64,000 nt of DNA from Streptomyces sp. RFCAC02 (GTDB lineage: Bacteria > Actinomycetota > Actinomycetes > Streptomycetales > Streptomycetaceae), in the NCBI RefSeq assembly GCF_004193175.1, contig NZ_SAUH01000001.1, positions 4,745,501 to 4,809,500 of the forward strand, in the 5' to 3' direction. A program made the translations under genes and the position numbers. Positions 23,864 through 33,694 of this stretch are shown piece by piece. Position 1 is the first letter of the stretch. Each line of letters starts with the position of its first letter. The notes under the pieces are model-generated. The model saw nothing but the letters and a program-made list of their open reading frames with translations, did not search any database and was not told the origin of the DNA.

Positions 23864-26239
23864 ATGAGTACGAATGGCGCGCACGGCGCCCAGGACGCGC
23901 CCGGCGCGCGCAGCGCGCACGGGGACGCCCCGCCCGTTCCCCGTCCGCCGGGCGCACCACCCATGCCCCGGCACGACCCGGAGCCCGAGGCACCCGCCCT
24001 CGTCCGCTGGCTGCACACCCCCCGTCCGCCCGCCGGCCCCGGCGTCTGGCGCAACGGGCACACCCCGAAGCCGCCCGAGGACCCGGACCGGCTCGGTGAC
24101 CGCGAACTCCACGGCGGAGCCGCGCTCGCCGCCATCACCGGCTGGATCGTCTGGTCGCTGTACGGCAACGGGTACCTGCCGTTCGTCGTCTGGCCGCTGG
24201 AGTGGCTCGGCGCCGACTCCTGGGGCTCCTCCACGGGCGGCATCACGGTCCTGTGGCTGTACGACACGCTCGTCGCCTGCCTGCTGATCTACGCGTTCGC
24301 CCGCATCGGGAACGGCCCGGCCCTCTGGCGCCGTTGGCGTCCGTCCCTCCTCCGGCTGCTGTGCGGCCGCCCCGACATCGACCCCCTGCCGCAGCGGGCC
24401 ACGGGCCGGGCGCTGGCCGGCGTCATCGTCGCGTACGCGCTGTGGCGGCTGTGCTTCTCCGGCATCTGGCACTGGTGGCTCGAACCGCTCTACGCGATCG
24501 TCCCCGACAGTTGGTGGCGCGACGGCGACACGACGGCCTACACCCTCACGTACAACGTCTACTACGTCGTCGTCACCCTGCTCGTCCTCCTCATCGGCGC
24601 CCTCGTCGGCGGCTGGGGCGCGGTCCTCCGCCACTACCCCCTGACGGGCCTGCGCCCCGGCGGCCGGGCGCAGACCCCCGCCGAGCGCGCCGAGCGCGCC
24701 CGCCTCACCGACTTCGCCGAACTGCGCGCCGCCGGCGCCACCGCCGCAGCCGAGCGGCTCGCCGGCGAGGTCAGGGCGGGCACCATGAGCGACCTCGACT
24801 TCGCCCGCATCGAGCACGCCTGGCGGGTCGTCCGCGGCCGCCCGACGGCCCTGCCCGCGTTCGCCGGCGCCGCCGAGACGGAGGGCGCCGCCGCGTTCAT
24901 CCACCCCTCGGGCGACCGCGACCTCCCCGCCCGCGCCGCCCACCACGACCTCCTCACCCGGCAGGTCCGCATCGGCCACGCCCCCGACGAGGAGCGCAAC
25001 GCCTACGCCTACCGCGGTGAGGACGTCGCCCTCGACCCGGCGGTCCTCGGCACGTCCCTGCTCGCCGTCGGCCCGCCCGGCTCCGGCAAGACCGGCCGCG
25101 TCATACGGCCCGTCACCGAGTCGCTGTGCCTCCAGGCGCTCACCGGTCAGGCGGCCGTGGTCGCCGTCGGCACCGCGCGCGCCGGACTCGGCCCCGACCA
25201 GGCGTTCGACATCATCGTGCGCGTCGGCGACCCCCACTCCACGCACCACATCGACCCGTACGGCGGTGCCACGGACACCGACGAGGCCGCCGCCCTGCTG
25301 GCCGAGGCCCTGGTCGGCGGCAGCCGCGTCGAGCCCCACACCGCCGCGGCCGTCCTCGTCCAGCTCATCGGCCCCTACCAGGCCGCCTACGGCAGACTCC
25401 CCGGCGTCCCCGAACTGCGCGCCATGCTCGACGGCGCCCCCGCGCTCCTCGCCACGCTCCGCGACGACCTGGCCCTCGCCGGCGCCGCCCATCAGCAGCG
25501 TGACCTCGACGCCCGCGCCCGCCAGGCCGAACGCCCCGACGACCTCGGCCCGCACCTCGCCGACCGGCTCGCGCTCCTGGACCGGGCCGGGTTCTCCGCC
25601 GGCGCGCGGCCGTTCTCCCTGAGCGCGCTGGTCCACCCGGTGCGGGTCCGCGTGGACCTGCCGGGCAGCGGCCACGCGGAGGCCGGGCGCATCATCACGC
25701 GCCTGCTGCTCGCCCAGTTCACGACGGCGGCGACGACACGGCCCGACCGCTCGCTGTTCGCGTGCCTCGTCCTGGACGACGCCACCGCCGCCGTCACCGC
25801 GGGCACCGTCCGCGGTCTCACGCAGCTCCGCCCCAACAACGCGGGCGCCGTCCTCGCCCTGCGCACGCTCGACGACGTCCCGGCGGACCTGCGCACCGGC
25901 CTGCTCGGCGCCGTCGGCTGCCGCATGGCGTTCTCCGGCATCACCACCTGGGACGCCGAGCACTTCGCCCGCGCCTGGGGCACGGCGTGGACCGAGGACG
26001 AGGAGACCACCAGGACCCCGGAGCGCGGCGGCGGCGTCCTGCGGCGCACGGTGCGCGGGATCCGCAAGCTGTTCACGGGCCGCGAGGTCACCACCGACGC
26101 CGTGACGGTCCGCCGCGTGGAGCGCGAACGCTGGTCCGCGTCCGAGCTGGCCCACCGCGTCCCGCCCCGGCACGCCGTCCTGTCCATGACGACGGTGTCG
26201 GGCGAGCCGAGCCCGCCCGTCCTGGTACGCCTCGGCTGA
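23864..26239 (+). CDS. Membrane-anchored ATPase, VirD4/TraD-like (conserved actinobacterial type)
   Basis: This 791-residue protein has a Pro-rich cytoplasmic N-terminus (~1-80), four membrane helices within ~85-260 (for example ITVLWLYDTLVACLLIYAFA) and a large cytoplasmic ATPase part. Walker A is GPPGSGKTG (~404-412), and SLFACLVLDDATAA is a Walker B-like strand. The layout resembles type IV coupling proteins, but no relaxase, secretion or conjugation genes are nearby. The function is therefore unknown. Its stop is ~150 bp from the pucR-like start on the same strand. Confidence 0.75.
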   Translation: MSTNGAHGAQDAPGARSAHGDAPPVPRPPGAPPMPRHDPEPEAPALVRWLHTPRPPAGPGVWRNGHTPKPPEDPDRLGDRELHGGAALAAITGWIVWSLYGNGYLPFVVWPLEWLGADSWGSSTGGITVLWLYDTLVACLLIYAFARIGNGPALWRRWRPSLLRLLCGRPDIDPLPQRATGRALAGVIVAYALWRLCFSGIWHWWLEPLYAIVPDSWWRDGDTTAYTLTYNVYYVVVTLLVLLIGALVGGWGAVLRHYPLTGLRPGGRAQTPAERAERARLTDFAELRAAGATAAAERLAGEVRAGTMSDLDFARIEHAWRVVRGRPTALPAFAGAAETEGAAAFIHPSGDRDLPARAAHHDLLTRQVRIGHAPDEERNAYAYRGEDVALDPAVLGTSLLAVGPPGSGKTGRVIRPVTESLCLQALTGQAAVVAVGTARAGLGPDQAFDIIVRVGDPHSTHHIDPYGGATDTDEAAALLAEALVGGSRVEPHTAAAVLVQLIGPYQAAYGRLPGVPELRAMLDGAPALLATLRDDLALAGAAHQQRDLDARARQAERPDDLGPHLADRLALLDRAGFSAGARPFSLSALVHPVRVRVDLPGSGHAEAGRIITRLLLAQFTTAATTRPDRSLFACLVLDDATAAVTAGTVRGLTQLRPNNAGAVLALRTLDDVPADLRTGLLGAVGCRMAFSGITTWDAEHFARAWGTAWTEDEETTRTPERGGGVLRRTVRGIRKLFTGREVTTDAVTVRRVERERWSASELAHRVPPRHAVLSMTTVSGEPSPPVLVRLG

Positions 26240-26387
26240 CCGCCGCACGGCCCCGGGCGTCTCGGCCGCGCGCGGGCGGGCAGGAGGAGATCACGGGGGC
26301 GCCCGGAGCCGGGGTGCGCGCCCTCCGTCCCGTATGACGACCGTTGTACCGTGATGGCCCGTGTTGTCCCGGCCCCCGAGGTGACCC

Positions 26388-27935
26388 ATGCCGCCCACGC
26401 TCGCCTCCCTGGCCCAGCACACCGCCCTCAAGCTGGCCGTGGTCTGCGGTGACGACCGTCTCGACCGGCCCGTGCGCTGGGCCCACGCCAGCGAACTCGC
26501 CGATCCCGCCCCCTGGATGGAGGGCGGCGAGCTGCTCCTCACCACCGGCCTGCAGCTCGCCGTCGACGACCCTGCCGAGACGCGCGCGTACGTCGCCCGG
26601 CTCGTCACGGCGGGCGTCGTCGGCCTCGGGTTCGGCATCGGCGTGAACCATCCCCAGGTCCCGCACGCCCTGCTCGGCGCCGCCCGTGCCGCCGGGCTGC
26701 CGCTGCTGGAGGTGCCCCGCCCGACGCCGTTCCTCGCCATCGTGAAGGCGGTCTCCGCCGCGATAGCCGCCGAACGGTACCGGGCGGTCACCGCCGGGTT
26801 CGCCGCCCAGCGGGACCTCACGCGCGCGGCCCTCACCGCCGGCGGGCGGCGGGCGCTGCTGGAGCGGCTCGCCGGGCAGGTCGGCGGCTGGTGCGCCCTC
26901 CACGACCTGACGGGCCGCGTCACCGAGGTGGCGCCCGCGTGGGCCGGGCGCAGGGCCGGCGCGCTCGCCGACGACGTACGGCGGCTCGCGGACCGGGCCG
27001 CGCCCGCCAGCGCCGTCCACGCGGGCACGGCCGACGACGACCGCGTCGAACTCCAGTCGCTCGGCACCGGACGCCCGCCCGCCGCCGTCCTCGCCATCGG
27101 CACGGGCGGCCCGCTCGGCACGGCGGAGCGGTACGCCGTGCAGGCCGCCGTCGCCGTCCTCACCCTCCTCACCGAACGGTCCCGCGCCTACCAGGACGCC
27201 GAGAGCCGTCTTGGCGGCGCGGTCCTGCGGATGCTGCTCAGCGGCGAGGCCGACCACGCGCGGGCCGTCGCCGGCGACCTCTACGGCTCGCTGTTCGACG
27301 CGCCGCTGCGGGTGCTCGTCGCCGAGTCCCCGGGCGCGCCCGAGGCCCTGGACACCCTCGGCCGCACGGTGTCGACGGCCGCCGCGCGCGCCGGCGAGGC
27401 CGTCCTCGCGGCCGCTGACGGGAACGGTCTTGTGTGGCTCGTCCCGGACGGCGGCGCGGCGGCGGCCGCGTGCGCCGCGTACGCCGCCGCCCTCACGGAG
27501 GTGCCGGCGCCGGTCATGGGACTGTCCGCGCCGACCGGCCCGGCCGCGGTGGACGCCGCGTACCGGCAGGCGCGGGAGGCCCTGCTGGTCGCCCGGCGCA
27601 GGGGGCGTCCCCTCGTCGAGCACACGGACGTCGCGGCCGGGTCGATCCTCCCGCTGCTGGCGGACGACGCGGTACGGGCCTTCGCCGACGGCATGCTCGG
27701 CGCCCTCCGCCGCCACGACGAACGGGGCAGGGGCGACCTCGTGGCGTCGCTGCGCGCGTGGCTGTCGCGGCACGGCCAGTGGGACGCGGCGGCGGCCGAC
27801 CTCGGCGTGCACCGGCACACGCTGCGCTACCGGATGCGGCGGGTGGAGGAGATCCTCGACCGCTCCCTCGACGACCCCGACGTGCGGATGGAGCTGTGGC
27901 TCGCCCTCAAGGCGACGGAGCCCGCCGGGCCGTGA
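26388..27935 (+). CDS. PucR-family transcriptional regulator
   Basis: This 515-residue protein starts at the ATG at 26388 after GAGGTG. Residues ~1-130 form the PucR ligand-sensing domain (RPVRWAHASELADPAPWM). The middle part is a GGDEF-like fold without catalytic residues. Residues ~455-510 are the Fis-like HTH_30 domain (RHGQWDAAAADLGVHRHTLRYRM). Relatives control purine, proline or GABA catabolism. Given gabT and the aldehyde dehydrogenases in the region, it may control polyamine/GABA use (inference). Confidence 0.88.
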   Translation: MPPTLASLAQHTALKLAVVCGDDRLDRPVRWAHASELADPAPWMEGGELLLTTGLQLAVDDPAETRAYVARLVTAGVVGLGFGIGVNHPQVPHALLGAARAAGLPLLEVPRPTPFLAIVKAVSAAIAAERYRAVTAGFAAQRDLTRAALTAGGRRALLERLAGQVGGWCALHDLTGRVTEVAPAWAGRRAGALADDVRRLADRAAPASAVHAGTADDDRVELQSLGTGRPPAAVLAIGTGGPLGTAERYAVQAAVAVLTLLTERSRAYQDAESRLGGAVLRMLLSGEADHARAVAGDLYGSLFDAPLRVLVAESPGAPEALDTLGRTVSTAAARAGEAVLAAADGNGLVWLVPDGGAAAAACAAYAAALTEVPAPVMGLSAPTGPAAVDAAYRQAREALLVARRRGRPLVEHTDVAAGSILPLLADDAVRAFADGMLGALRRHDERGRGDLVASLRAWLSRHGQWDAAAADLGVHRHTLRYRMRRVEEILDRSLDDPDVRMELWLALKATEPAGP

Positions 27936-27947
27936 CACCGGCGGCCG

Positions 27948-28802
27948 TCACCCGGCGTGGGGCGGGGGCGCCGTCGCGCCGGTGAGCGCCACGCTCAGGT
28001 CCCACAGGCGGTGGCGCGCCACGGGGTCGTACGCCTGGGGGTGCGCGCGGGTCTCGCGCGTGCGGTCGTAGAACCGCCCGGTGACGCCGGCGAGCCGCGG
28101 ATCGGTCACCAGGCGGTGGGTGGCGTCCGTGCCGTCGGCGAGCGTGTCGACGCTGTGGCCGATCTCGGCGAGGACCATCTTCGTCGGCATGTACGTGGCC
28201 GGGTGCAGGCTGTTGACGGTGATCCGGTCCGCGGGCAGGCGGGCGGCGAGTTCGAAGCCGGTGGCGATCTGGGCGAGCTTGCTCTGCCCGTACGCCCGGG
28301 TGCCGTTGTAGCCGCGCTCCAGCATCGGGTCGTCGGGGTCGACGGGTGCCTGGCCGATCGAGGCGACGTTCACGACGCGCGCGGGCGCGGAGGTGGTGAG
28401 GAGCGGCAGGAGTTCGAGGGTGAGGAGGAAGCCGGCGAGGTGGTTGACGGCGAACCGCAGCTCGTGGCCGTCGGCGCTCGTGCGGCGGGTCCTGCCGTCC
28501 GGTTCGCCGGAGCCGATGCCCGCGTTGTTGACGAGGACGTCGAGCCGCTCCGTCGAGGCGCTGACCTCGGCCGCCATCATCCGGACCTGGGACAGGTCGG
28601 CGAGGTCGGCGAGGACGGTACGGGGGCGCGGGGCGCCGGTCGCGGCGATGGCGTCGGCCGTCGAGGCGAGGCGCCCCGGGTCCCGCCCGTGCAGGATCAG
28701 GCGGGTGGCGGTGTCGTCCGGGCCGGTGGCGAGGCGGTGTGCGAGGGAGCGGCCGAGGCCGTCGGTGGCGCCGGTGATGAGGACGGTCTGCGGGACGTGC
28801 AC
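27948..28802 (-). CDS. Short-chain dehydrogenase/reductase
   Basis: This 284-residue classical/extended SDR starts at a GTG (28802). It has the cofactor motif TGATDGLG (10-17), NNAG, the catalytic Ser in VVNVASIGQ and the YxxxK of AYGQSKLAQ. HGRDP after strand beta-2 suggests NADP(H) preference. It resembles retinol-dehydrogenase-like SDRs common in Streptomyces. The substrate is unknown. It converges on the pucR-like gene with a 12-bp gap. Confidence 0.87.
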   Translation of the reverse strand: MHVPQTVLITGATDGLGRSLAHRLATGPDDTATRLILHGRDPGRLASTADAIAATGAPRPRTVLADLADLSQVRMMAAEVSASTERLDVLVNNAGIGSGEPDGRTRRTSADGHELRFAVNHLAGFLLTLELLPLLTTSAPARVVNVASIGQAPVDPDDPMLERGYNGTRAYGQSKLAQIATGFELAARLPADRITVNSLHPATYMPTKMVLAEIGHSVDTLADGTDATHRLVTDPRLAGVTGRFYDRTRETRAHPQAYDPVARHRLWDLSVALTGATAPPPHAG

Positions 28803-29006
28803 GGGAGAGGTCCTTTCCGCCGGGCGGGTGTCCGGCCGCCGTCAGCATAAACGAGACGTCACGACTCGGAAATAGGCCCGCCCGCACCCACCGGAACGGC
28901 GCATACGCCCGTCCCACCGCGCCACGCCGTACAAGAACCCGCCGGCGTGCGAGCGCCTACGGTGGGAAACCAGGACTGCAGACCCCATCGGAAGGCGGGC
29001 TCCGCG

Positions 29007-30467
29007 ATGACGACCACCACGACCACCACTCCGCGACCCTTCTGGCTCGCCGGCCGCGAGGCCACCGGCGAGGAGACCCTGGAGGTCACCTCCCCCTGGG
29101 ACGGCGCGGCCGTCGGCACGGTGAGCGTGCCCACCGCCGCGCAGACGGAGGAGGCGGTCGCCGCCGCGGCCGCCGTGGCCGCGGAGTTCGCCGCGACGCC
29201 CGCGTACGTCCGCGCCGCCGCCCTCGACCGCGTCGTCGCGCGCCTCACCGAGCGGTCCGAGGAGATCGCCCGCCTCATCACGGCGGAGAACGGCAAGCCC
29301 GTCAAGTGGGCCAGGGTCGAGGTGGCCCGCTGCCAGTCCGTCTTCCGGTGGGCCGCCGACGAGGCGCGCCGGTTCAACGGCGGCACGGCCCAGCGGCTGG
29401 ACGCCGACGCGGGCGGCGCGGGCCGGCTCGCGCTGACCCGCCGCGTCCCCTACGGCCCGGTCCTCGGCATCGCGCCGTTCAACTTCCCGCTCAACCTGTG
29501 CGCCCACAAGATCGCCCCCGCCCTCGCCGCCGGCGCCCCCATCATCCTGAAGCCGGCCCCCGCGACCCCGCTCTCCGCGCTGCTCATCGGCGAGCTGCTG
29601 GACGGCACGGACCTGCCGGCCGGCGCGTGGAGCGTCCTGCCGGTGCCCAACGACGCGATGCCGTCCCTCGTCCAGGACGAGCGGCTGCCGATCATCTCCT
29701 TCACCGGCTCCGTGCCGGTCGGCTGGTCCATCCGCGACTCCGTCCCGCGCAAGCGCGTCACCCTCGAACTCGGCGGGAACGGCGCGGCCGTCGTCCTCGC
29801 CGACTACGCGTCGGACGCCGACCTCGACCACGCCGCCCAGCGCATCGCGACCTTCTCCAACTACCAGGGCGGGCAGTCCTGCATCTCCGTGCAGCGCGTC
29901 ATCGCCGACTCCGCCGTGTACGACCGCCTGCTGCCCCGCCTGGTCGCCGCCGTCGAGGCCCTGGTCACCGGTGACCCGTCCGACGACGCGACCGACGTCG
30001 GGCCGCAGATCAGCGAGGACGCCGCGCGCCGCATCGAGGGCTGGGTGGACGAGGCCACCGCGGCGGGCGCGAAGGTGCTCACCGGGGGCGTGCGGCAGGG
30101 CGCCGCGTACGCTCCCACGATCCTGACGGACGTGCCGGCCGACGCGAAGGTGGCCAGGGAGGAGATCTTCGGTCCCGTCCTCATGGTGACCCGCGCCGAC
30201 GGCGAGGCGGCGGCCTTCGCGGCGGCCAACGACTCGCAGTTCGGTCTCCAGGCCGGCGTCTTCACCCACGACCTGCAGGCGGCCTTCCGCGCGCACCGGG
30301 CGCTGGAGGTCGGCGGCGTGGTGATCGGCGACGTGCCGTCGTACCGCGCCGACCAGATGCCGTACGGCGGGGTCAAGGCGTCCGGCGTGGGGCGCGAGGG
30401 CGTGCGCTTCGCGATGGAGGACTACACGTACGAGCGCGTCATGGTGCTGACCGGCATCGACCTGTGA
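29007..30467 (+). CDS. Aldehyde dehydrogenase family protein
   Basis: This 486-residue NAD(P)-dependent enzyme starts at the ATG at 29007 with GGAAGG upstream. The general base is in LELGGN (Glu254) and the nucleophile in GGQSCIS (Cys292). The N-terminal part (FWLAGREATGEETLEVTSPWDG) and IAPFNFPLNLCAHKIAPAL place it with lactaldehyde/glyceraldehyde/phosphonoacetaldehyde-type dehydrogenases rather than classical GabD. A role in succinate semialdehyde oxidation is possible but not shown by the sequence. Confidence 0.87.
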   Translation: MTTTTTTTPRPFWLAGREATGEETLEVTSPWDGAAVGTVSVPTAAQTEEAVAAAAAVAAEFAATPAYVRAAALDRVVARLTERSEEIARLITAENGKPVKWARVEVARCQSVFRWAADEARRFNGGTAQRLDADAGGAGRLALTRRVPYGPVLGIAPFNFPLNLCAHKIAPALAAGAPIILKPAPATPLSALLIGELLDGTDLPAGAWSVLPVPNDAMPSLVQDERLPIISFTGSVPVGWSIRDSVPRKRVTLELGGNGAAVVLADYASDADLDHAAQRIATFSNYQGGQSCISVQRVIADSAVYDRLLPRLVAAVEALVTGDPSDDATDVGPQISEDAARRIEGWVDEATAAGAKVLTGGVRQGAAYAPTILTDVPADAKVAREEIFGPVLMVTRADGEAAAFAAANDSQFGLQAGVFTHDLQAAFRAHRALEVGGVVIGDVPSYRADQMPYGGVKASGVGREGVRFAMEDYTYERVMVLTGIDL

Positions 30468-30487
30468 GCCGCCGGGCGCGGTGAGGG

Positions 30488-30532
30488 GAGCGGGCGCCCG
30501 GGAACCCCTGCACGGTCCCCGGTCGCCCGCTC
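30488..30532. terminator. Hairpin terminator between ALDH and the convergent GH3 gene
   Basis: GAGCGGGCG (30488-30496) pairs with CGCCCGCTC (30524-30532), continued inside by CCGGG and CCCGG with one mismatch. A second smaller hairpin (GGGGCCG with CGGCCCC) follows at ~30542-30569. Both could end transcription from either side. Confidence 0.65.
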
Positions 30533-30574
30533 GTCGTGCGCGGGGCCGCCGCGGTCGCGGTCGGCCCCGCCGTC

Positions 30575-33508
30575 TCAGCCCGTGAAGTCCAGGCGGTCCA
30601 CCCGTACGGCGCCCCGCAGCGTGAGCCGTACGTCGCGCACGCCCGCGGGGAAGTCCGTCAGCGGCGCGGTCACCGTCGTGTAGGCGTACCGGTCGCCGGT
30701 CGACGGCACGGGCAGCTCCGCGCTCCAGCCGGTCCCGGGGATTTCGACGACCACGCTCGCCCCGTCCGCCTCCTCGCACGCGGCCCGCAGCGCGACCTCC
30801 GCCGGCCCGCCGTCGCCCCCGTCGCCCAGCGCGCAGCGGCGGAACAGCAGCCGGCCCGGCGCCCCGCCGTCCGCCGGCGCCACCGCGTCACCGGCCACCC
30901 GCGTGAGGTCCACGAGCGCCACGCCCTGCGCCTCGTCGAAGTCGGCCGCCGCGAGACCGGCCGCCCGCACCGGGCGCGGCCCGACGGGCTTCCCGGCGGC
31001 CGTCACGGTGACGGACGTCCTGATGTCCCCGCTGGACGCGCCCGACTCGACGGCGTACGGGCCGGGTTCGACCGTCCACCGGCCGTGCGCCACGTCCCAG
31101 AAACCGAGCGCATCGCCGGCGGGCACGGAGAACTCCACGCGCAGCGCCTCGCCCGGCGCCAGCCGCACGCGGCGGTGCGCCGCCAGCGACCGGTGGGGGC
31201 GCGGGACGGACGGCCGTACGGCGCGTACGTAGAGCTGCACCACCTCGTCGGCCTCCATGTCACCCGTGTTGGTGACGGTGACCCCGGCGGTGAGCCGGTC
31301 GCCGTCGAGGGCCGCGACAGCGTCCCCGTAGGAGAAGGACGAGTACGACAGGCCGTGGCCGAACGGGTAGAGCGGGGTCCCGTCGAAGTACAGGTAGGTG
31401 CTGCGTGCGGTGATCAGGTCGTAGTCGAGGAGGCCGGGCAGATCGCCGTCCGAGGCGTACCAGGTCTGCGGCAGGCGTCCGGCGGGAGAGACGTCGCCGC
31501 AGAGCACGCGCGCCAGAGCCGTACCGGCGGCCTGGCCGCCATGGGCCGTCCACAGCAGGGCGGGCAGCGTGGCGTCGGCCTCGGGGACGGCGTAGGGGTA
31601 GGCGGAGGTCATCACCAGGATGGTGCGGGGGTTGGACGCGTGGGCCGCGCGCCACAGCAGGTCCTGCGCAGGCGGCAGGGCCAGTGTCGAACGGTCCTGT
31701 GTCTCGCGCCCGTTGATGTGGGGATCGTTCCCCAGGACGACGACCACGGCGTCCGCCTCCGCCGCGGCGGAGGCCACGTCGTCCGTGCCGCGCCGCACCG
31801 TCTCCACGGTGAACACGTCCCCGGCCGCGCCCTCGGGCGCCACCCGCAGCCCCTCGTCGCCGGCCACCAGCGGCCGGCCCGTGCCGAGGTGCCGCAGCAG
31901 CCCGGCCACGGTGCCCGGCGCCGCCGGCCCGGCCTGAGCCCCCGGCAGCGGTTCGAGCGTGAACGTCTCCTGCACGATCCAGCCGCCCGGCTGCGCCGCC
32001 GACGCCCGGACCAGGCCGTCGTCGGCCACCGACAGGAAGTTCCCGTCCGGCGCCCGCAGGGTGAGGACACCGTCGCCCCAGTCGGCCAGCCGCAGCACCG
32101 TGCCGGTGCCCGACGGGTCCACGGTCAGCGGCGGCAGGTCGGTACGGCCGCGCAGCAGCGCGGGGTCCAGGGCGGCGCCCCGGTCGCCGGCCGCCGGTTC
32201 CGCGGCACCGCCGGCGTCGGGCACGGTCACCGCGCCGCCCGCCGTGCGCAGCAGCACCCGGTCGTCGCCGTCCGCGTGCGTGACGGAGCCGAGGCCCGGG
32301 TGCGCGCGCAGGCCGTCGAGGGGCGTGACCCGGTGCAGCAGTGAACCGCTGTACCAGTCGAGCTTCACCTCGTCCGCGAGCGGCCCGACCACCGCGACGC
32401 GCGTCCCCGGCCGCAGCGGCAGCGCCGCCGCCCCCGCCGCGCCGCCGGGCGCGTTGCGCAGCAGCACCACGGCCTGCTCGGCCGCCTCCCGCGCCAGCTC
32501 GCGGTGCGCCGGGGTGTCGAACGCCGCGTCCGCCGCGTACGGGTCGCGCTCCGGGTCGAAGAGGCCGAGCCGGAAGCGCATCGCCAGCAGCCGAGCCACG
32601 GCCGCGTCCACGTCCGCCCGGTCGATCAGACCGCGCTCCAGCGCCGCCGTCAGCCGCGCGACGGTCGGCCCGCCGTCCTCCCCGTGGTCGGTGAAGCTGT
32701 CCACGCCCGCCCGCAGCGCGGCGGCGAGCCCCTCCTCGTGGCTCGGCAGGTACTGCTCGGAGCCCGCGATGTTGCTGGGCGCGCCCGCGTCGGAGCAGAC
32801 GACGAGCGGCAGGTCGCTCCAACCGCGCAGCTCGGCCGCGATCAGCGGGGAGAGGTGGTTGGGGCGGCCGTTGACCAGGTTGTACGCGGGCATGACCCCC
32901 GCGACCGCGCCGGCCCGCACCGGGCCGCGGAACGCGGGGAGTTCGTACTCCCGCAGGACACGCGGACGGACGGACGTGGACGCCGTGTCCCGCTCGTGCT
33001 CGTGGTTGTGGGCGAGCCAGTGCTTGAGCACCGGCGCCGTACGCCAGTAGACGGGGTGATCGCCGCGCAGGCCGCGGGTGTAGGCGGTGGCGAGGGAGGC
33101 GGTGAGGTGCGGGTCCTCGGCGTACCCCTCCTCGTTGCGGCCCCACAGGGGATGGCGCAGGAGGTTCACGGTGGGGGACCACACGTTCAGCCCGACGCGC
33201 GGGTCCTTGTCGCGCATGGCCCGCACCTCGCGGCCCGCGGCCTCGCCGACACGCCGCACCAGCTCGTCGTTCCAGGTCGCGCCGAGGCCGACCGCCTGTG
33301 GGAAGACGGTCGCAGGACCCATCCACGCCACCCCGTGCAGCGCCTCCTGGCCCGTGCGGAACGCGGGCAGTCCGAGGCGCGGTACGGCGGGGGCGAACTG
33401 GTGGAGCATCGCCACGCGCTCGGCGGGGGTCAGCCGCTCCAGCAGGTCGGCGACACGCTCGTCGACGGGCAGGTCCGGGTCGCGGTACGGCGGGGTTCCG
33501 TCGGTCAC
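30575..33508 (-). CDS. Glycoside hydrolase family 3 (beta-glucosidase/beta-xylosidase type)
   Basis: This 977-residue protein has no signal peptide, so it acts inside the cell on imported oligosaccharides. It has an N-terminal barrel (~15-330) with nucleophile Asp240 in VVCSDAGAPSNI (the usual SDW is SDA here) and a C-terminal sandwich with the candidate acid/base Glu602 in GRETQDR. The sandwich is interrupted by a beta-trefoil-like insert (~430-620, LRAPDGNFLSV). A fibronectin III-like part (~745-815) and a CBM6-like tail follow. A LacI operator lies at its promoter, so it belongs to the sugar regulon. Confidence 0.87.
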   Translation of the reverse strand: MTDGTPPYRDPDLPVDERVADLLERLTPAERVAMLHQFAPAVPRLGLPAFRTGQEALHGVAWMGPATVFPQAVGLGATWNDELVRRVGEAAGREVRAMRDKDPRVGLNVWSPTVNLLRHPLWGRNEEGYAEDPHLTASLATAYTRGLRGDHPVYWRTAPVLKHWLAHNHEHERDTASTSVRPRVLREYELPAFRGPVRAGAVAGVMPAYNLVNGRPNHLSPLIAAELRGWSDLPLVVCSDAGAPSNIAGSEQYLPSHEEGLAAALRAGVDSFTDHGEDGGPTVARLTAALERGLIDRADVDAAVARLLAMRFRLGLFDPERDPYAADAAFDTPAHRELAREAAEQAVVLLRNAPGGAAGAAALPLRPGTRVAVVGPLADEVKLDWYSGSLLHRVTPLDGLRAHPGLGSVTHADGDDRVLLRTAGGAVTVPDAGGAAEPAAGDRGAALDPALLRGRTDLPPLTVDPSGTGTVLRLADWGDGVLTLRAPDGNFLSVADDGLVRASAAQPGGWIVQETFTLEPLPGAQAGPAAPGTVAGLLRHLGTGRPLVAGDEGLRVAPEGAAGDVFTVETVRRGTDDVASAAAEADAVVVVLGNDPHINGRETQDRSTLALPPAQDLLWRAAHASNPRTILVMTSAYPYAVPEADATLPALLWTAHGGQAAGTALARVLCGDVSPAGRLPQTWYASDGDLPGLLDYDLITARSTYLYFDGTPLYPFGHGLSYSSFSYGDAVAALDGDRLTAGVTVTNTGDMEADEVVQLYVRAVRPSVPRPHRSLAAHRRVRLAPGEALRVEFSVPAGDALGFWDVAHGRWTVEPGPYAVESGASSGDIRTSVTVTAAGKPVGPRPVRAAGLAAADFDEAQGVALVDLTRVAGDAVAPADGGAPGRLLFRRCALGDGGDGGPAEVALRAACEEADGASVVVEIPGTGWSAELPVPSTGDRYAYTTVTAPLTDFPAGVRDVRLTLRGAVRVDRLDFTG

Positions 33509-33565
33509 GGAGGAGTTCCCTTGCGGTGGCGGCGGCGCACCCGCCGGTGTGTGCGACGAGGTCGT

Positions 33566-33579
33566 TCGAAGCGCTTCGA
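33566..33579. promoter_or_regulatory. LacI-type operator at the GH3 promoter
   Basis: TCGAAGCGCTTCGA, a perfect 14-bp palindrome, lies 58 bp upstream of the GH3 start and overlaps the predicted -10/start region. It is identical to the site at 33736. Confidence 0.85.
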
Positions 33580-33608
33580 TGCTGAGTTCAGGCCCCCGGT
33601 CGTGTCAA
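33579..33608 (-). promoter_or_regulatory. Promoter of the GH3 gene
   Basis: On the minus strand, a consensus -35 TTGACA (33608-33603) and -10 CAGCAT (33584-33579) have an 18-bp spacer. The operator starts directly at the -10, so a bound LacI protein would block polymerase. Confidence 0.6.
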
Positions 33609-33694
33609 GACACCGTGGCGCACCGCGTGCTCATCGCCTTGATGCGGCCGGGACCGGGGGCCGGATGAGGCGTCGAAAGTTTTCGCGAACCAAG

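Noticed and set aside
26336..26349. GACGACCGTTGTAC upstream of the pucR-like gene
   Set aside because: Only the right half of the palindrome family matches; two key positions on the left differ. Not counted as a copy.
31720..31733. GGGGATCGTTCCCC inside GH3
   Set aside because: It has a similar core, but both outer T/A positions differ and it lies in well-conserved coding sequence. Probably chance.
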